A stretch of 48,751 nt of DNA. Source: Candidatus Aminicenantota bacterium. GTDB taxonomy: Bacteria; Acidobacteriota; Aminicenantia; Aminicenantales; JAFGAV01. A program made the translations under genes and the position numbers. The stretch's first letter is position 1; every line of letters begins with the position of its first letter. The stretch lies in NCBI GenBank assembly GCA_016933515.1, contig JAFGAV010000042.1, forward strand, positions 1 through 48,751. The letters are read 5' to 3'. The notes under the pieces were generated by a model. It saw only the letters and a list, made by a program, of their open reading frames with translations, had not been told where the DNA came from and searched no databases. Shown one piece after another: positions 17,334-24,574 of the stretch.

Positions 17334-17415
17334 GGCTCCATGACGTTTTGGGTGGTCCTTGAGCGTGAGCATTGGCCCTCAGACTGGAATTCACCACACA
17401 AATCGTCATAGAGCC
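17334..17415 (-). repeat. 82-bp inverted-repeat-ended element, copy A
   Basis: The element begins GGCTCCATGACG (17334-17345) and ends CGTCATAGAGCC (17404-17415), giving 12-bp terminal inverted repeats with one mismatch. Its reverse complement matches copy B at 23270-23351 at 72 of 82 positions without gaps. Weaker similarity between the two ends runs outward to TGTCAAG (17319-17325) and CTTGACA (17424-17430), so the full unit may be 112 bp. It has no coding capacity for a transposase. A short reading frame across it (with the peptide NSSLRANAHA) is shared by both copies but is more easily explained as repeat sequence. Confidence 0.85.
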
Positions 17416-17424
17416 CTTTTCGAC

Positions 17425-17453
17425 TTGACAGCGGGTCGTCGGCCGCTTATTAA
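17425..17453 (+). promoter_or_regulatory. clpB promoter
   Basis: TTGACA (17425-17430) and TATTAA (17448-17453) are separated by 17 bases, close to the vegetative consensus. The expected transcript start near 17460 leaves a leader of about 36 bases with AGGAGAAGGAAG before the ATG. The -35 box is the outer end of repeat copy A. I see no CIRCE-like (TTAGCACTC) heat-shock operator. Confidence 0.65.
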
Positions 17454-17495
17454 AAGGAAGAACACCGTTGCGGGAGGCCGTAGAGGAGAAGGAAG

Positions 17496-20075
17496 ATGTC
17501 CGGCGAAAAATTGACCGTCATGTCCCAGGAAGCGTTCGGTCTGGCTCAAGCCAAAGCGGAGGAGCTGGGCCATCAGGAAATCCGCCCGGAGCATCTGCTG
17601 GCGGGCTTTCTCCGGCAGAAGGAAAACATCGTCAACTCCGTCCTGGACCGAACCGGAGCGGACGTCCCGCGGCTTCATGCCGGTCTGGAGAAGGCGCTCC
17701 AGGACATCCCCCGGGTGAGCGGAGGAGAGACCTACATTTCCGCGTCCCTGAAACGGCTCCTGGATCAGGCCCGCCGGGAAGCGGAGGCTCTGAAGGACGA
17801 GTACATCTCCACGGAGCACTTCCTGTTGGCCATGCTTGAGGATCCGGCCTCTCCCGCGGGCCGGCTGCTGAAGGAATGCGGATTGAACCGCGATTCGGCG
17901 CTCGGCGTCCTCCAGGATCTGCGCGGAAGCCAGCGCGTGACCGATCCCGAGCCCGAGAGCAAATTCCAGGTTCTCGAAAAATACACCCGCGACCTGACGG
18001 CGCTGGCGAGGAGCGGGAAAATCGACCCGGTCATCGGACGGGAGGAGGAGATCCGCCGCCTCATCCAGGTGCTTTCCCGCCGGACGAAAAACAATCCCGT
18101 CCTCATCGGCGAGGCGGGAGTGGGCAAGACGGCCATTGTCGAAGGCCTGGCCCAGCGCATCGCCGACGGCGATGTGCCGCAGCCGCTCTTAAACAAAAAG
18201 CTTCTGGCCCTGGATCTGGGAGCGCTCGTGGCCGGAACCAAATTCCGCGGCGAGTTTGAAGACCGGTTAAAGGCCCTCCTCAAGGAAATCAAGGAGGCTG
18301 AGGGACGAATCATCCTGTTCATCGACGAGCTCCACACCATCATCGGCGCCGGCGCGGCCGAGGGCGCCGTGGACGCCTCCAATATGCTCAAGCCCCCCCT
18401 GGCGCGGGGCGAGCTGCGTTGCGTAGGCGCTACGACCCTCAACGAATACAAGAAGCACATCGAAAGAGACGCGGCGCTCGAGCGGCGATTCCAGCAGGTC
18501 TTCGTCGGCGAGCCTTCGGTGGAGGACACGATTTCCATCCTCCGCGGATTGAAGGAAAAGTACGAGGTTCACCACGGGGTCAAAATCACCGATGCGGCCC
18601 TCCTGGCCGCCGCCGCCCTCTCCAACCGCTACATCTCCGGCCGGCAGCTGCCCGACAAGGCCATCGATCTCATCGATGAAGCCGCTTCGCGCATCCGTAT
18701 CCAGATCGACAGCCTGCCCGAGGAGATCGATGTCCTGGAGCGCAAACTCAAACAGGTCGAGGTCGAGCGCCAGGCCCTCAAGAAAGAAAAGGACAAGGCC
18801 TCCAAGGAGAGGCTGGACAAATTGGGGCGGGAAGCCGCCGAGCTGCGGAGCCGGGCCGACGCGCTGCGGGCCCATTGGCGGCTGGAGAAGGATCTCATCG
18901 AGGACATGAAGAAGCTCAAAGAGGACACCGACGCGCTCAAGGCCGAGGAGGCCCGGGCCGAGCGCGGGGGGGACCTGGAAAAGGTGGCCGAAATCCGCTA
19001 CGGCCGGCTGCCGGCCGTTCTGAGGGACATCGAGGAGAAAACCCGGCGGCTGGCCGAAGCGCAGAAAAAGTCCAAGATGCTCAAGGACGAGGTGGATGAA
19101 GAGGACGTGGCCCAGGTCGTGTCCCGCTGGACGGGCATTCCCGTCTCCAAGATGCTTGAAGGCGAGGTCGAGCGGCTGATCCGGATGGAAGAACACCTTC
19201 GGCGCCGGGTGGTCGGACAGGACGAGGCCTTGCGGGCCGTGGCCGACACCGTGCGCCGGGCGCGGGCCGGGATCCAGGACGCCTCGCGGCCGCTCGGCTC
19301 GTTCCTCTTCCTGGGCCCGACGGGAGTGGGCAAGACCGAACTGGCCCGCGCCCTGGCGGAATTCCTCTTCGACGACGAAAAGGCCATGGTGCGGCTCGAT
19401 ATGTCCGAATACATGGAGAAGCACTCCGTGGCGCGCCTTGTCGGCGCGCCTCCCGGCTATGTGGGTTACGAGGAAGGCGGGCAGCTGACCGAGGCCGTCA
19501 AGCGCCGGCCGTATGTCCTTGTCCTGCTTGACGAGGTCGAGAAGGCCCATCCCGACGTCTTCAACATGCTTCTCCAGATCCTGGACGACGGCCGCCTGAC
19601 GGACGGAAAAGGCCGCACGGTCGACTTCAAGAACACCCTGATCATCATGACCTCCAATTTGGGCAGCCAGATCATCAAGGAGCTCAGCGGAGACTATGAC
19701 GCCATGGAGCGTGAGGTGCGGCGCATCCTCGAGTCGCACTTCCGGCCGGAATTTCTCAACCGCGTCGACGAAGTCATCATTTTCCGGCCGCTGTCCAAAG
19801 AGACGCTGCTGCGGATTGTGGACCTGCAGATCGATCTCCTGCGGAAGCGCATGGAAGCCCGAAGGGTGAGCCTGGACGTCACGGCCGCGGCGAGGGCGGT
19901 TTTGGCCGAACGGGGCACCGATCCGGTCTACGGAGCGCGGCCTCTGAAAAGGACGATCCAGCAGGACCTCCAGAACCCGCTGGCCATGAAACTCCTGGCC
20001 GGAGAGTTCAAGGAAGGGGACGCCGTACGGGTGGACGCGGACGCCAAGGGACAATTGCTCTTCGCCAAGGCCTGA
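17496..20075 (+). CDS. clpB: ATP-dependent disaggregase ClpB
   Basis: This 859-residue Hsp100 protein has every ClpB part. The N domain (about 1-150) holds the double Clp-N repeat around [12 protein letters not shown] and [15 protein letters not shown]-1 has Walker A GEAGVGKT (about 204) and the pore loop region [17 protein letters not shown]. The coiled-coil middle domain is about 405-525, rich in Lys/Glu heptads. AAA-2 has GPTGVGKT (about 606) and [13 protein letters not shown]. The middle domain separates it from ClpA and ClpC. It rescues aggregated proteins with DnaK. The ATG follows a strong ribosome site, and a consensus promoter lies at the edge of the 82-bp repeat. Confidence 0.97.
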   Translation: MSGEKLTVMSQEAFGLAQAKAEELGHQEIRPEHLLAGFLRQKENIVNSVLDRTGADVPRLHAGLEKALQDIPRVSGGETYISASLKRLLDQARREAEALKDEYISTEHFLLAMLEDPASPAGRLLKECGLNRDSALGVLQDLRGSQRVTDPEPESKFQVLEKYTRDLTALARSGKIDPVIGREEEIRRLIQVLSRRTKNNPVLIGEAGVGKTAIVEGLAQRIADGDVPQPLLNKKLLALDLGALVAGTKFRGEFEDRLKALLKEIKEAEGRIILFIDELHTIIGAGAAEGAVDASNMLKPPLARGELRCVGATTLNEYKKHIERDAALERRFQQVFVGEPSVEDTISILRGLKEKYEVHHGVKITDAALLAAAALSNRYISGRQLPDKAIDLIDEAASRIRIQIDSLPEEIDVLERKLKQVEVERQALKKEKDKASKERLDKLGREAAELRSRADALRAHWRLEKDLIEDMKKLKEDTDALKAEEARAERGGDLEKVAEIRYGRLPAVLRDIEEKTRRLAEAQKKSKMLKDEVDEEDVAQVVSRWTGIPVSKMLEGEVERLIRMEEHLRRRVVGQDEALRAVADTVRRARAGIQDASRPLGSFLFLGPTGVGKTELARALAEFLFDDEKAMVRLDMSEYMEKHSVARLVGAPPGYVGYEEGGQLTEAVKRRPYVLVLLDEVEKAHPDVFNMLLQILDDGRLTDGKGRTVDFKNTLIIMTSNLGSQIIKELSGDYDAMEREVRRILESHFRPEFLNRVDEVIIFRPLSKETLLRIVDLQIDLLRKRMEARRVSLDVTAAARAVLAERGTDPVYGARPLKRTIQQDLQNPLAMKLLAGEFKEGDAVRVDADAKGQLLFAKA

Positions 20076-20216
20076 CCGCCGCTTCGCGGACCGAAGCAGA
20101 AAAAGGCTCCAGCAAAAAAAGGCCCGAATGACCCCCTCCCAACCACCCTGGACGCCGATGGGAGCCCCAACTGCACCATAACTGCTATCTGGAGAAAATC
20201 TGACCCTTGAGAAAAG

Positions 20217-20259
20217 CGGAAGTATTCACGTTGGTGGAATCCGGAAGTATTCACGTTGG
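20217..20259. repeat. Two 18-base direct repeats, period 25
   Basis: CGGAAGTATTCACGTTGG occurs at 20217-20234 and again, identically, at 20242-20259, and is followed by CTTGACA. Read on the other strand the block begins TGTCAAGCCAACGTGAATAC. IS21-type insertion sequences are known to end in TGT/ACA and to carry tandem transposase-binding repeats near their ends, so this may be a stranded IS end. No transposase gene remains. Confidence 0.75.
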
Positions 20260-20281
20260 CTTGACAAGGCGCCGGTTTCGG

Positions 20282-20310
20282 TTGACTTTTCGGAAGGATT
20301 GTTGTAAAAG
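20282..20310 (+). promoter_or_regulatory. Putative promoter of the FadL-like porin gene
   Basis: TTGACT (20282-20287) is followed after 17 bases by TAAAAG (20305-20310). A strong AAGGAGG ribosome site (20322-20328) precedes the ATG at 20334. The -10 box is weak, so the call is tentative. Confidence 0.35.
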
Positions 20311-20333
20311 AACTCCATTCTAAGGAGGAAAAA

Positions 20334-21629
20334 ATGAAAAAACCCCTCAGCGTTCTTCTGTGCCTTGCCCTCCTGCCGGCCCTGGCCTTGGCCAACGGAC
20401 TCAACCTGAACAGCCTCGGCTCCAGGGCGCTGGCTATGGGAGGCGCTTTCGTGGGGCTGGCCGACGATTTCAGCGCCATCTACTGGAACCCGGCCGGCAT
20501 GTCGCAATTCACCACGAAAACCTTCGGTTTCTACGGAACGGACATCATTCCCCGGGGGACTTATGTTCTCGAGATACCCACTCCCATAGGCACGCTGACG
20601 GCCGTCGACGCCAAGTCCATGTCCAAGCACTACCTGAGCGGCATGGCCGCCTACTACCATCCCGTGGGGGAGAAGATCGTGGCCGGCATCGGAGTCTATG
20701 TCCCGGCCGGCCTGGGCTCCGCCTGGGACGGCGACGATTTCGTTATGGCCACCCTGCCGTTCATGCGTTCCTACGAGTGGTCGAGCCGCATCGCCATGGT
20801 GACCATCGCGCCCGGCCTGTCCTACAAGATCAACGACATGATCTCCGTGGGCGCGGCGCTCAACGTGAACTACGGAATGTTCGATCTCAAGCGCTGGGCC
20901 GGAAGCTATCTGGACGTGATCGACCTCGGCCAGTTCGAGATGAGCTTGAACGGCTGGGGCCTCGGCGCAACCTTCGGCGTCCTGGCCAAGCCCAGCGACA
21001 TGATCAGCATCGGCGCCACGTTCCGCACGTCCACGAACATCAAATTCAAAGGGGAAACCTCGATCGCCAACCTGGCCCTGATCGGGCCTCCCGGCACCTC
21101 GGACGTCGAGGTCGAAATCGCCTGGCCGATGTGGCTGGCGGCCGGAGTGGCCGTGCGCCCCATCCCCAATCTGACCGTCACCGGCGACCTTCAGTGGTCG
21201 AAGTGGTCCGTTGTGGATGAGATCAAGCTCTCTTACACCGATCCCCTGTGGCAGCTGTTCATGGGCATGGGCGGACAGGATGCTCTTCCCCTTCGTTGGG
21301 AGAACGCGCTTCAGATCCGTTTCGGCGCCGAGTACATGGTCACGGAATGCCTGGCCGCGCGGGCCGGTTTTTACGTCGACCCCGCTCCCGCCCCGGACCA
21401 GACGATGAACGTCCTGCTGCCCAATTATGATTTCAACGTCGTCACTCTGGGCGTGGGCTACAGCCTCGACAGCCTTCAACTCGACGTGGGGATTGAATAC
21501 CTGATGGGCAAGGAGCGGGACATTCCCTACCTGGACACGGTCCTTGATCCCGACTACGAAGACGCCCAACCGGGCCGTTACGGCATGAACATATTCGTGC
21601 CCACCATCTCGGTCAGCTACAAGTTCTGA
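20334..21629 (+). CDS. FadL/OmpP1/TodX-family outer membrane transport protein
   Basis: This 431-residue protein has a clear signal peptide (MKKPLSVLLCLALLPALALA, cut near residue 20). The FadL-family start follows: NGLNLNSLGSRALAMGGAFVGLADDFSAIYWNPAGMSQF, with the conserved N-P-A-G plug motif. The rest alternates amphipathic beta strands (PGLSYKINDMISVGAALNVNYG, LRWENALQIRFGAEYMVTE) and ends in the aromatic SVSYKF, as outer-membrane barrels do. The family takes up long-chain fatty acids and other hydrophobic compounds. Local codon and base use match the neighbours. It is monocistronic: a promoter region lies upstream and a strong terminator follows. Confidence 0.9.
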   Translation: MKKPLSVLLCLALLPALALANGLNLNSLGSRALAMGGAFVGLADDFSAIYWNPAGMSQFTTKTFGFYGTDIIPRGTYVLEIPTPIGTLTAVDAKSMSKHYLSGMAAYYHPVGEKIVAGIGVYVPAGLGSAWDGDDFVMATLPFMRSYEWSSRIAMVTIAPGLSYKINDMISVGAALNVNYGMFDLKRWAGSYLDVIDLGQFEMSLNGWGLGATFGVLAKPSDMISIGATFRTSTNIKFKGETSIANLALIGPPGTSDVEVEIAWPMWLAAGVAVRPIPNLTVTGDLQWSKWSVVDEIKLSYTDPLWQLFMGMGGQDALPLRWENALQIRFGAEYMVTECLAARAGFYVDPAPAPDQTMNVLLPNYDFNVVTLGVGYSLDSLQLDVGIEYLMGKERDIPYLDTVLDPDYEDAQPGRYGMNIFVPTISVSYKF

Positions 21630-21660
21630 TCGACGCCGGACGCCGCACCGAACGAATGCC

Positions 21661-21711
21661 GGGGGCGGAAGCGTTTTCCCGCCGGGGGAAGCGCGGCCGC
21701 CCCCTTTTTTT
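21661..21711 (+). terminator. Rho-independent terminator after the porin gene
   Basis: GGGGGCGG (21661-21668) pairs perfectly with CCGCCCCC (21697-21704), and an inner TTCCC/GGGAA stem continues it. Seven T residues follow directly (21705-21711). It lies 32 bases after the porin stop. Confidence 0.8.
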
Positions 21712-21745
21712 GCCCGCCGGGATGTTGCCTTCGGCGCCCGGCGCG

Positions 21746-21792
21746 AAATCCGCGGCGCGGAAGGAAAAGGATCCTGTCTTTTCCGCGGATTT
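21746..21792 (+). promoter_or_regulatory. Perfect-stem hairpin in the galU leader region
   Basis: AAATCCGCGG (21746-21755) pairs perfectly with CCGCGGATTT (21783-21792), and GGAAAAG/CTTTTCC can extend pairing inside. It lies about 58 bases ahead of galU and after the porin terminator. No T-run of terminator length follows. It may be a leader structure or a protein-binding palindrome. Confidence 0.4.
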
Positions 21793-21850
21793 TCTGGTAA
21801 AAAGGAAACAGGCCGTGAAGGGTCGAACGCCGAGAGTGGGGAGGATTTCC

Positions 21851-22717
21851 ATGAACATCCGCAAAGCCGTCATTCCCGCCGCCGGTTTCGGAACGCGCTT
21901 CCTGCCGGCCAGCAAGGCCCTGCCCAAGGAAATGCTGAACGTCGTCGACAAGCCCCTCATCCAATACTGCGTCGAGGAAGCGGCCGGCTCGGGCCTGGAC
22001 AAAATCGGGATCGTCACAAGCAGGGGGAAGGCGGTCCTGGAGGATCATTTCGACCGCTGTCCGGAACTCGAAGCCCTGCTCGAGGAAAAAGGCCAAGTCG
22101 ATCTCCTGGAGGAAGTGCGCCGCGTCCAGGGCCTCGCCGAAATCACGGCCATCCGCCAGCCCCAGGCCCTGGGCCTGGGGCACGCCATCCTCATGGGGGA
22201 AACCTTCGTCGCCGGGGAGCCGTTCGCCGCCCTCACGCCCGACGACATCTATGACTGCGAAACGCCCTGCACGCGACAACTGGTCGAGGTCTTCCTGGAA
22301 AAACAGGCCACGGTCATCGTCCTCGGCCGCGTGGACAGGGAGGGGACGAAGAAATACGGCATCGTCAAGCCCAAGCCCCTCTCGGACCGGATCTTCCGGA
22401 TTTTAGACATGGCCGAGAAGCCCGGGCCGGAAAAGGCGTTCTCCGACCTCGGCATCCTGGGACGCTATGTGTTCACTCCGGAAATCTTCGACGACATCCG
22501 GGAGACGCCTCCGGACGGGCGCGGGGAGATCCAGATCACGGACGCCATCCGGCTTCACCTCCGAAGCCGTCCGGTTTACGGCCTCCTGTTCGAGGGGCGG
22601 CGGTTCGACTGCGGCGACAAGTTCGGCTACCTCGAGGCCACGGTCCGCTTGGCTCTCAAACGTCCCGAGTTCCGCGATCGGTTCCGGAGCCTTCTCGAAT
22701 CGGCTCTCAACGACTGA
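21851..22717 (+). CDS. galU: UTP--glucose-1-phosphate uridylyltransferase
   Basis: This 288-residue protein starts RKAVIPAAGFGTRFLPASKALPKEMLNVVDKPLIQY, the GalU nucleotidyltransferase signature with the G-x-G-T-R loop and the KEML lysine. Further family features are AAGSGLDKIGIVTSRGK, QPQALGLGHA, the metal aspartates in LTPDDIYD, and KYGIVKP. The ATG at 21851 follows GGGGAGG at a good distance; longer in-frame starts run into the upstream hairpin. It makes UDP-glucose for surface polysaccharides and lipopolysaccharide precursors. Convergent with the DUF498 gene. Confidence 0.95.
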   Translation: MNIRKAVIPAAGFGTRFLPASKALPKEMLNVVDKPLIQYCVEEAAGSGLDKIGIVTSRGKAVLEDHFDRCPELEALLEEKGQVDLLEEVRRVQGLAEITAIRQPQALGLGHAILMGETFVAGEPFAALTPDDIYDCETPCTRQLVEVFLEKQATVIVLGRVDREGTKKYGIVKPKPLSDRIFRILDMAEKPGPEKAFSDLGILGRYVFTPEIFDDIRETPPDGRGEIQITDAIRLHLRSRPVYGLLFEGRRFDCGDKFGYLEATVRLALKRPEFRDRFRSLLESALND

Positions 22718-22774
22718 GGACCCGCCGGGCTTCGATTTCCCCCTGTCGGGACGGTCTTCCCTCTGAACGGTCGC

Positions 22775-23116
22775 TCAGCAGGTGAGGTGCAGGCAGGCGG
22801 CGGTTCTTTTTGTCTCTTGAAGCCGGTTGAACGTCTCGGCGGCGCGGCCGCTGGGGGCGATGTGAACCTCGATTCCCCGGCTCTCCAAAAAGGCCAGGGT
22901 TTCGGGCGGCACCTTCACCATTCCCCACCGGCCCGTCCCGACGACCAGAGCTTGGGGCGCCGCGGCCACGACTGCGGCGAGATCTTCGGGGAGGAGCCGG
23001 TGGCCTTCTTTCCTCCGCCAGTCCGGAATCACTCTCTCGGGCAGGATGATAAGGTCGGCGACGTAGATTCGGCCGTCGACGACGACCCGTCCGAAAGAGT
23101 ACCGCTCGATGTTCAA
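22775..23116 (-). CDS. MTH938/NDUFAF3-like (DUF498) protein
   Basis: The likely product is 113 residues from a TTG at 23116 (LNIERYSFGRVVVDGRIYVADLIILPERV), which is where family members begin; GGGGA lies about ten bases upstream. The frame stays open to 23335, but that extension is the antisense-free translation of the tRNA gene and repeat B and should not be annotated. Family features are YSFGRVVVDG, PDWRRKEGH, ALVVGTGRWGMVKVP and the ending LQETKRTAACLHLTC. The fold is known from archaeal MTH938 and mitochondrial assembly factor NDUFAF3, but its bacterial job is unknown. It lies 29 bases after tRNA-Phe on the same strand and may share its transcript. Confidence 0.8.
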   Translation of the reverse strand: MNIERYSFGRVVVDGRIYVADLIILPERVIPDWRRKEGHRLLPEDLAAVVAAAPQALVVGTGRWGMVKVPPETLAFLESRGIEVHIAPSGRAAETFNRLQETKRTAACLHLTC

Positions 23117-23145
23117 GAAGATGTCGTCCCCGAAGAAAAGGGAAG

Positions 23146-23218
23146 TGGCCAGGGACGGAATTGAACCGCCGACGCAGAGATTTTCAGTCTCTCGCTCTAC
23201 CGACTGAGCTACCTGGCC
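23146..23218 (-). tRNA. tRNA-Phe (GAA)
   Basis: The 73-base cloverleaf is complete. The acceptor stem pairs GGCCAGG with CCTGGCC, followed by discriminator A. The D arm is GCTC-AGTCGGTA-GAGC, and the anticodon stem-loop is AGAGA-CTGAAAA-TCTCT with anticodon GAA. The variable loop is GCGTC, and the T arm is GGCGG-TTCAATT-CCGTC. The CCA end is not encoded. The promoter lies only 13 bases upstream. Confidence 0.97.
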
Positions 23219-23231
23219 AGCCGCTGCGGTC

Positions 23232-23260
23232 AGTATATTTTTTCGCCCTCTGAAAGTCAA
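23232..23260 (-). promoter_or_regulatory. tRNA-Phe promoter
   Basis: On the minus strand TTGACT (23260-23255) is followed after exactly 17 bases by TATACT (23237-23232). The tRNA 5' end is 13 bases further. The -35 box lies at the outer end of repeat copy B, in the same relation as the clpB and acidic-protein -35 boxes to copy A. Confidence 0.65.
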
Positions 23261-23269
23261 GAATGCGGC

Positions 23270-23351
23270 GGCTCTATGACGAATGGCATAGTGAATTCTA
23301 GTCTGAGGGCCAATGCTCACGCTAAGGGACCGCACAAAACGTCATGGAGCC
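23270..23351 (+). repeat. 82-bp inverted-repeat-ended element, copy B
   Basis: The element runs from GGCTCTATGACG (23270-23281) to CGTCATGGAGCC (23340-23351). It is the reverse-oriented relative of copy A (72 of 82 identical, no gaps). The central GTGAATTC and the 24-base block from 23300 to 23323 are fully conserved apart from one base between them. Outward similarity continues on the left to AGTCAAG (23255-23261). The right side is degenerate (CTTCGAAC where CTTGACA would be expected). Confidence 0.85.
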
Positions 23352-23649
23352 GAATGCGGAAGCTTCGAACCGTCCGCTGCGGCCGGGAAAGACGCGGATT
23401 TCTTCTTTTTCTGGAAAGGACCCGGAAGGCCGATGAAGACCGGGATGTCATTGACGACCATCCGGGGAGTGCCGGCGTTGAGCAGAAAACCGGTCAGAGT
23501 GCGAATCCGGCGGCAATGCCCAACGGCAGTTTTCTGTGCTCCTGAAGCAGGAGGATCCTTTTTCGGAGTCTTGATGCGGGCGACGGTTCGCGCCGCGACG
23601 GAATCCTGGACGCCTCTCCTCCTGGAGCCCGGAAAGGCGTGTTCGTCGG
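23352..23649. other. Gap between repeat B and the XRE regulator, no recognised gene
   Basis: No known gene is seen. On the minus strand one frame stays open for about 100 codons from the end of the regulator gene into repeat B. It contains stretches such as GFLLNAGTPRMVVNDIPVFIG and a KKKK run, but it has no clear start codon or ribosome site. It could be a decayed gene. Plus-strand frames look like noise. Confidence 0.4.
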
Positions 23650-24378
23650 TCAGACCAGCTTGTTCAGGACCCAGAGGACGCGGCCGCGGATGAGGGTCGT
23701 GTCTTCGTGCTCTCCCTTCTTCAGGCTCAGGAGCATCGGGAAATCCTTGAGCTCTCCGGACTTGCGGATCGAGGAGCTCGGGTTGTCTCCGTCGATGATC
23801 AGGTGGTGACGGTCGATCTTTGTCAGCCTCTTGATCGTCACGGCGTTTTGTCCGTCCCGCAACAGGAAGGCGTAGATTTCTCCCACCCGAGGTTCGACGT
23901 CGGACCGGTCGAGACCGACGACCGAACCCCGGTTGATGACCGGAGCCATCCCGTTGTCCGCGGCCAGAACGGCGACCACCCGGTCCTTGTCCGCCTTGGC
24001 CGCGGGGGGGACGAGGTCCTTCAGGACCGGAACGAAATCCAGGGGGATGAGCTCGCTGATTTCGTATCCCGGGCCCAGGATGCCGGGATCGGCGAACAGC
24101 TTCACGGTCGTGTAGTTCCCTTCGGGCGAATCAAAAACCAGCTTGGGCGGTTTTTGACGGTAAGGAACCAGGGGTTTGGTGTCGAAAAGGCCGTAAGGCG
24201 GAACCTGGAGGAAAGAGGCGATGTTCAAGAATTTTTCGATCGTGAAGTTCGCCCGGCCGTTTTCGATCCGGGCGATGTAGGAAGATTTGACTCCGCAGGC
24301 GGCGGCCACCTGCTTTTGGGTGAAGCCTTTTTGCAGGCGTTTTTTCCGAATGGCCCGGCCGATGCTCTGCTTGTCCAT
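23650..24378 (-). CDS. XRE-family regulator with S24 (LexA/CI-like) C-terminal domain
   Basis: This 242-residue protein has an N-terminal Cro/C1-type helix-turn-helix (about 7-60: IRKKRLQKGFTQKQVAAACG, VKSSYIARIENGRAN). Its C-terminal half resembles the S24 autoprotease fold of LexA and phage repressors: AADNGMAPVINRGSVVGLDRS, GEIYAFLL, VTIKRL and HLIIDGDNP. The catalytic serine of the usual G-[DN]-S-M motif is replaced (N-G-M), while the lysine of VTIKRL is kept, so self-cleavage is unlikely. The start has GGGGA six bases upstream. It is isolated between repeat B and a divergent glycosyltransferase; target genes are unknown. Confidence 0.85.
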   Translation of the reverse strand: MDKQSIGRAIRKKRLQKGFTQKQVAAACGVKSSYIARIENGRANFTIEKFLNIASFLQVPPYGLFDTKPLVPYRQKPPKLVFDSPEGNYTTVKLFADPGILGPGYEISELIPLDFVPVLKDLVPPAAKADKDRVVAVLAADNGMAPVINRGSVVGLDRSDVEPRVGEIYAFLLRDGQNAVTIKRLTKIDRHHLIIDGDNPSSSIRKSGELKDFPMLLSLKKGEHEDTTLIRGRVLWVLNKLV

Positions 24379-24396
24379 GGGTTCCCCGGCTGCCCT

Positions 24397-24405
24397 ATTC
24401 TATCA
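24397..24405 (-). promoter_or_regulatory. Extended -10 element of the XRE regulator
   Basis: On the minus strand TGATAGAAT (24405-24397) fits the extended -10 pattern TGnTAnAAT and lies 18 bases ahead of the ATG. No good -35 box is seen, which is usual for extended -10 promoters. Confidence 0.45.
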
Positions 24406-24460
24406 TGTCCAGGGGTTCGGAACATAGAGCCTCATGATTGCCGATCGCTTTTGCCTAATA

Positions 24461-24500
24461 ATTTGAAACCAGGGGGGGGCCTCGGCGCCTGGTCTCAAAT
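24461..24500. repeat. Hairpin with G-run loop sharing the GGGCCTCGGCGCC motif
   Basis: ATTTGAAACCAGG (24461-24473) pairs with CCTGGTCTCAAAT (24488-24500) at 12 of 13 positions around a loop of six G and CCTCGGCG. The motif GGGCCTCGGCGCCTGG (24477-24492) matches the core of the mutS-upstream repeat. It lies between two divergent genes. Confidence 0.6.
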
Positions 24501-24554
24501 CCTTTCGGCGCTGTCGACGGTATCAGGCTTTAGAATGGGAGGCGGCTCGGGGGA

Positions 24555-24566
24555 TTGTGCTAGAAT
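24555..24566 (+). promoter_or_regulatory. Putative leaderless promoter of the glycosyltransferase gene
   Basis: TTGTGCTAGAAT ends at 24566 and matches an extended -10 element (TGnTAGAAT). Eight bases separate it from the ATG at 24575, so the transcript would begin at or next to the start codon. No ribosome site is present. A second TAGAAT sits 30 bases upstream (24531-24536). Confidence 0.45.
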
Positions 24567-24574
24567 AGCGCGGC

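Larger units (their letters stand above)
20076..20333. other. Gap between clpB and the porin gene with IS-end-like sequence
   Basis: No gene is seen. Just after clpB, GCTTCG and CGAAGC can form a short hairpin near 20080-20100, but it is not followed by a T-run, so it is a weak terminator candidate. From about 20160 the sequence is less GC-rich than its surroundings and contains the tandem 18-base repeats at 20217-20259. The porin promoter and ribosome site occupy the last 50 bases. Confidence 0.5.

Noticed and set aside
17158-17409. Small minus-strand reading frame across repeat A (and its partner at 23276-23545) with a shared NSSLRANAHA peptide
   Set aside because: The similarity is DNA-level repeat identity. 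There is no ribosome site, and the frames diverge at once outside the element.
20080-20130. Terminator after clpB
   Set aside because: Only a short GCTTCG/CGAAGC stem followed by A-rich, not T-rich, sequence is present on the plus strand.
23117-23335. Extension of the DUF498 reading frame through tRNA-Phe and the repeat
   Set aside because: The frame is open only because the tRNA and repeat lack stops in that phase. The peptide VAQSVERETENLCVGGSIPSLAT is a translated tRNA gene, and the family begins at the TTG at 23116.
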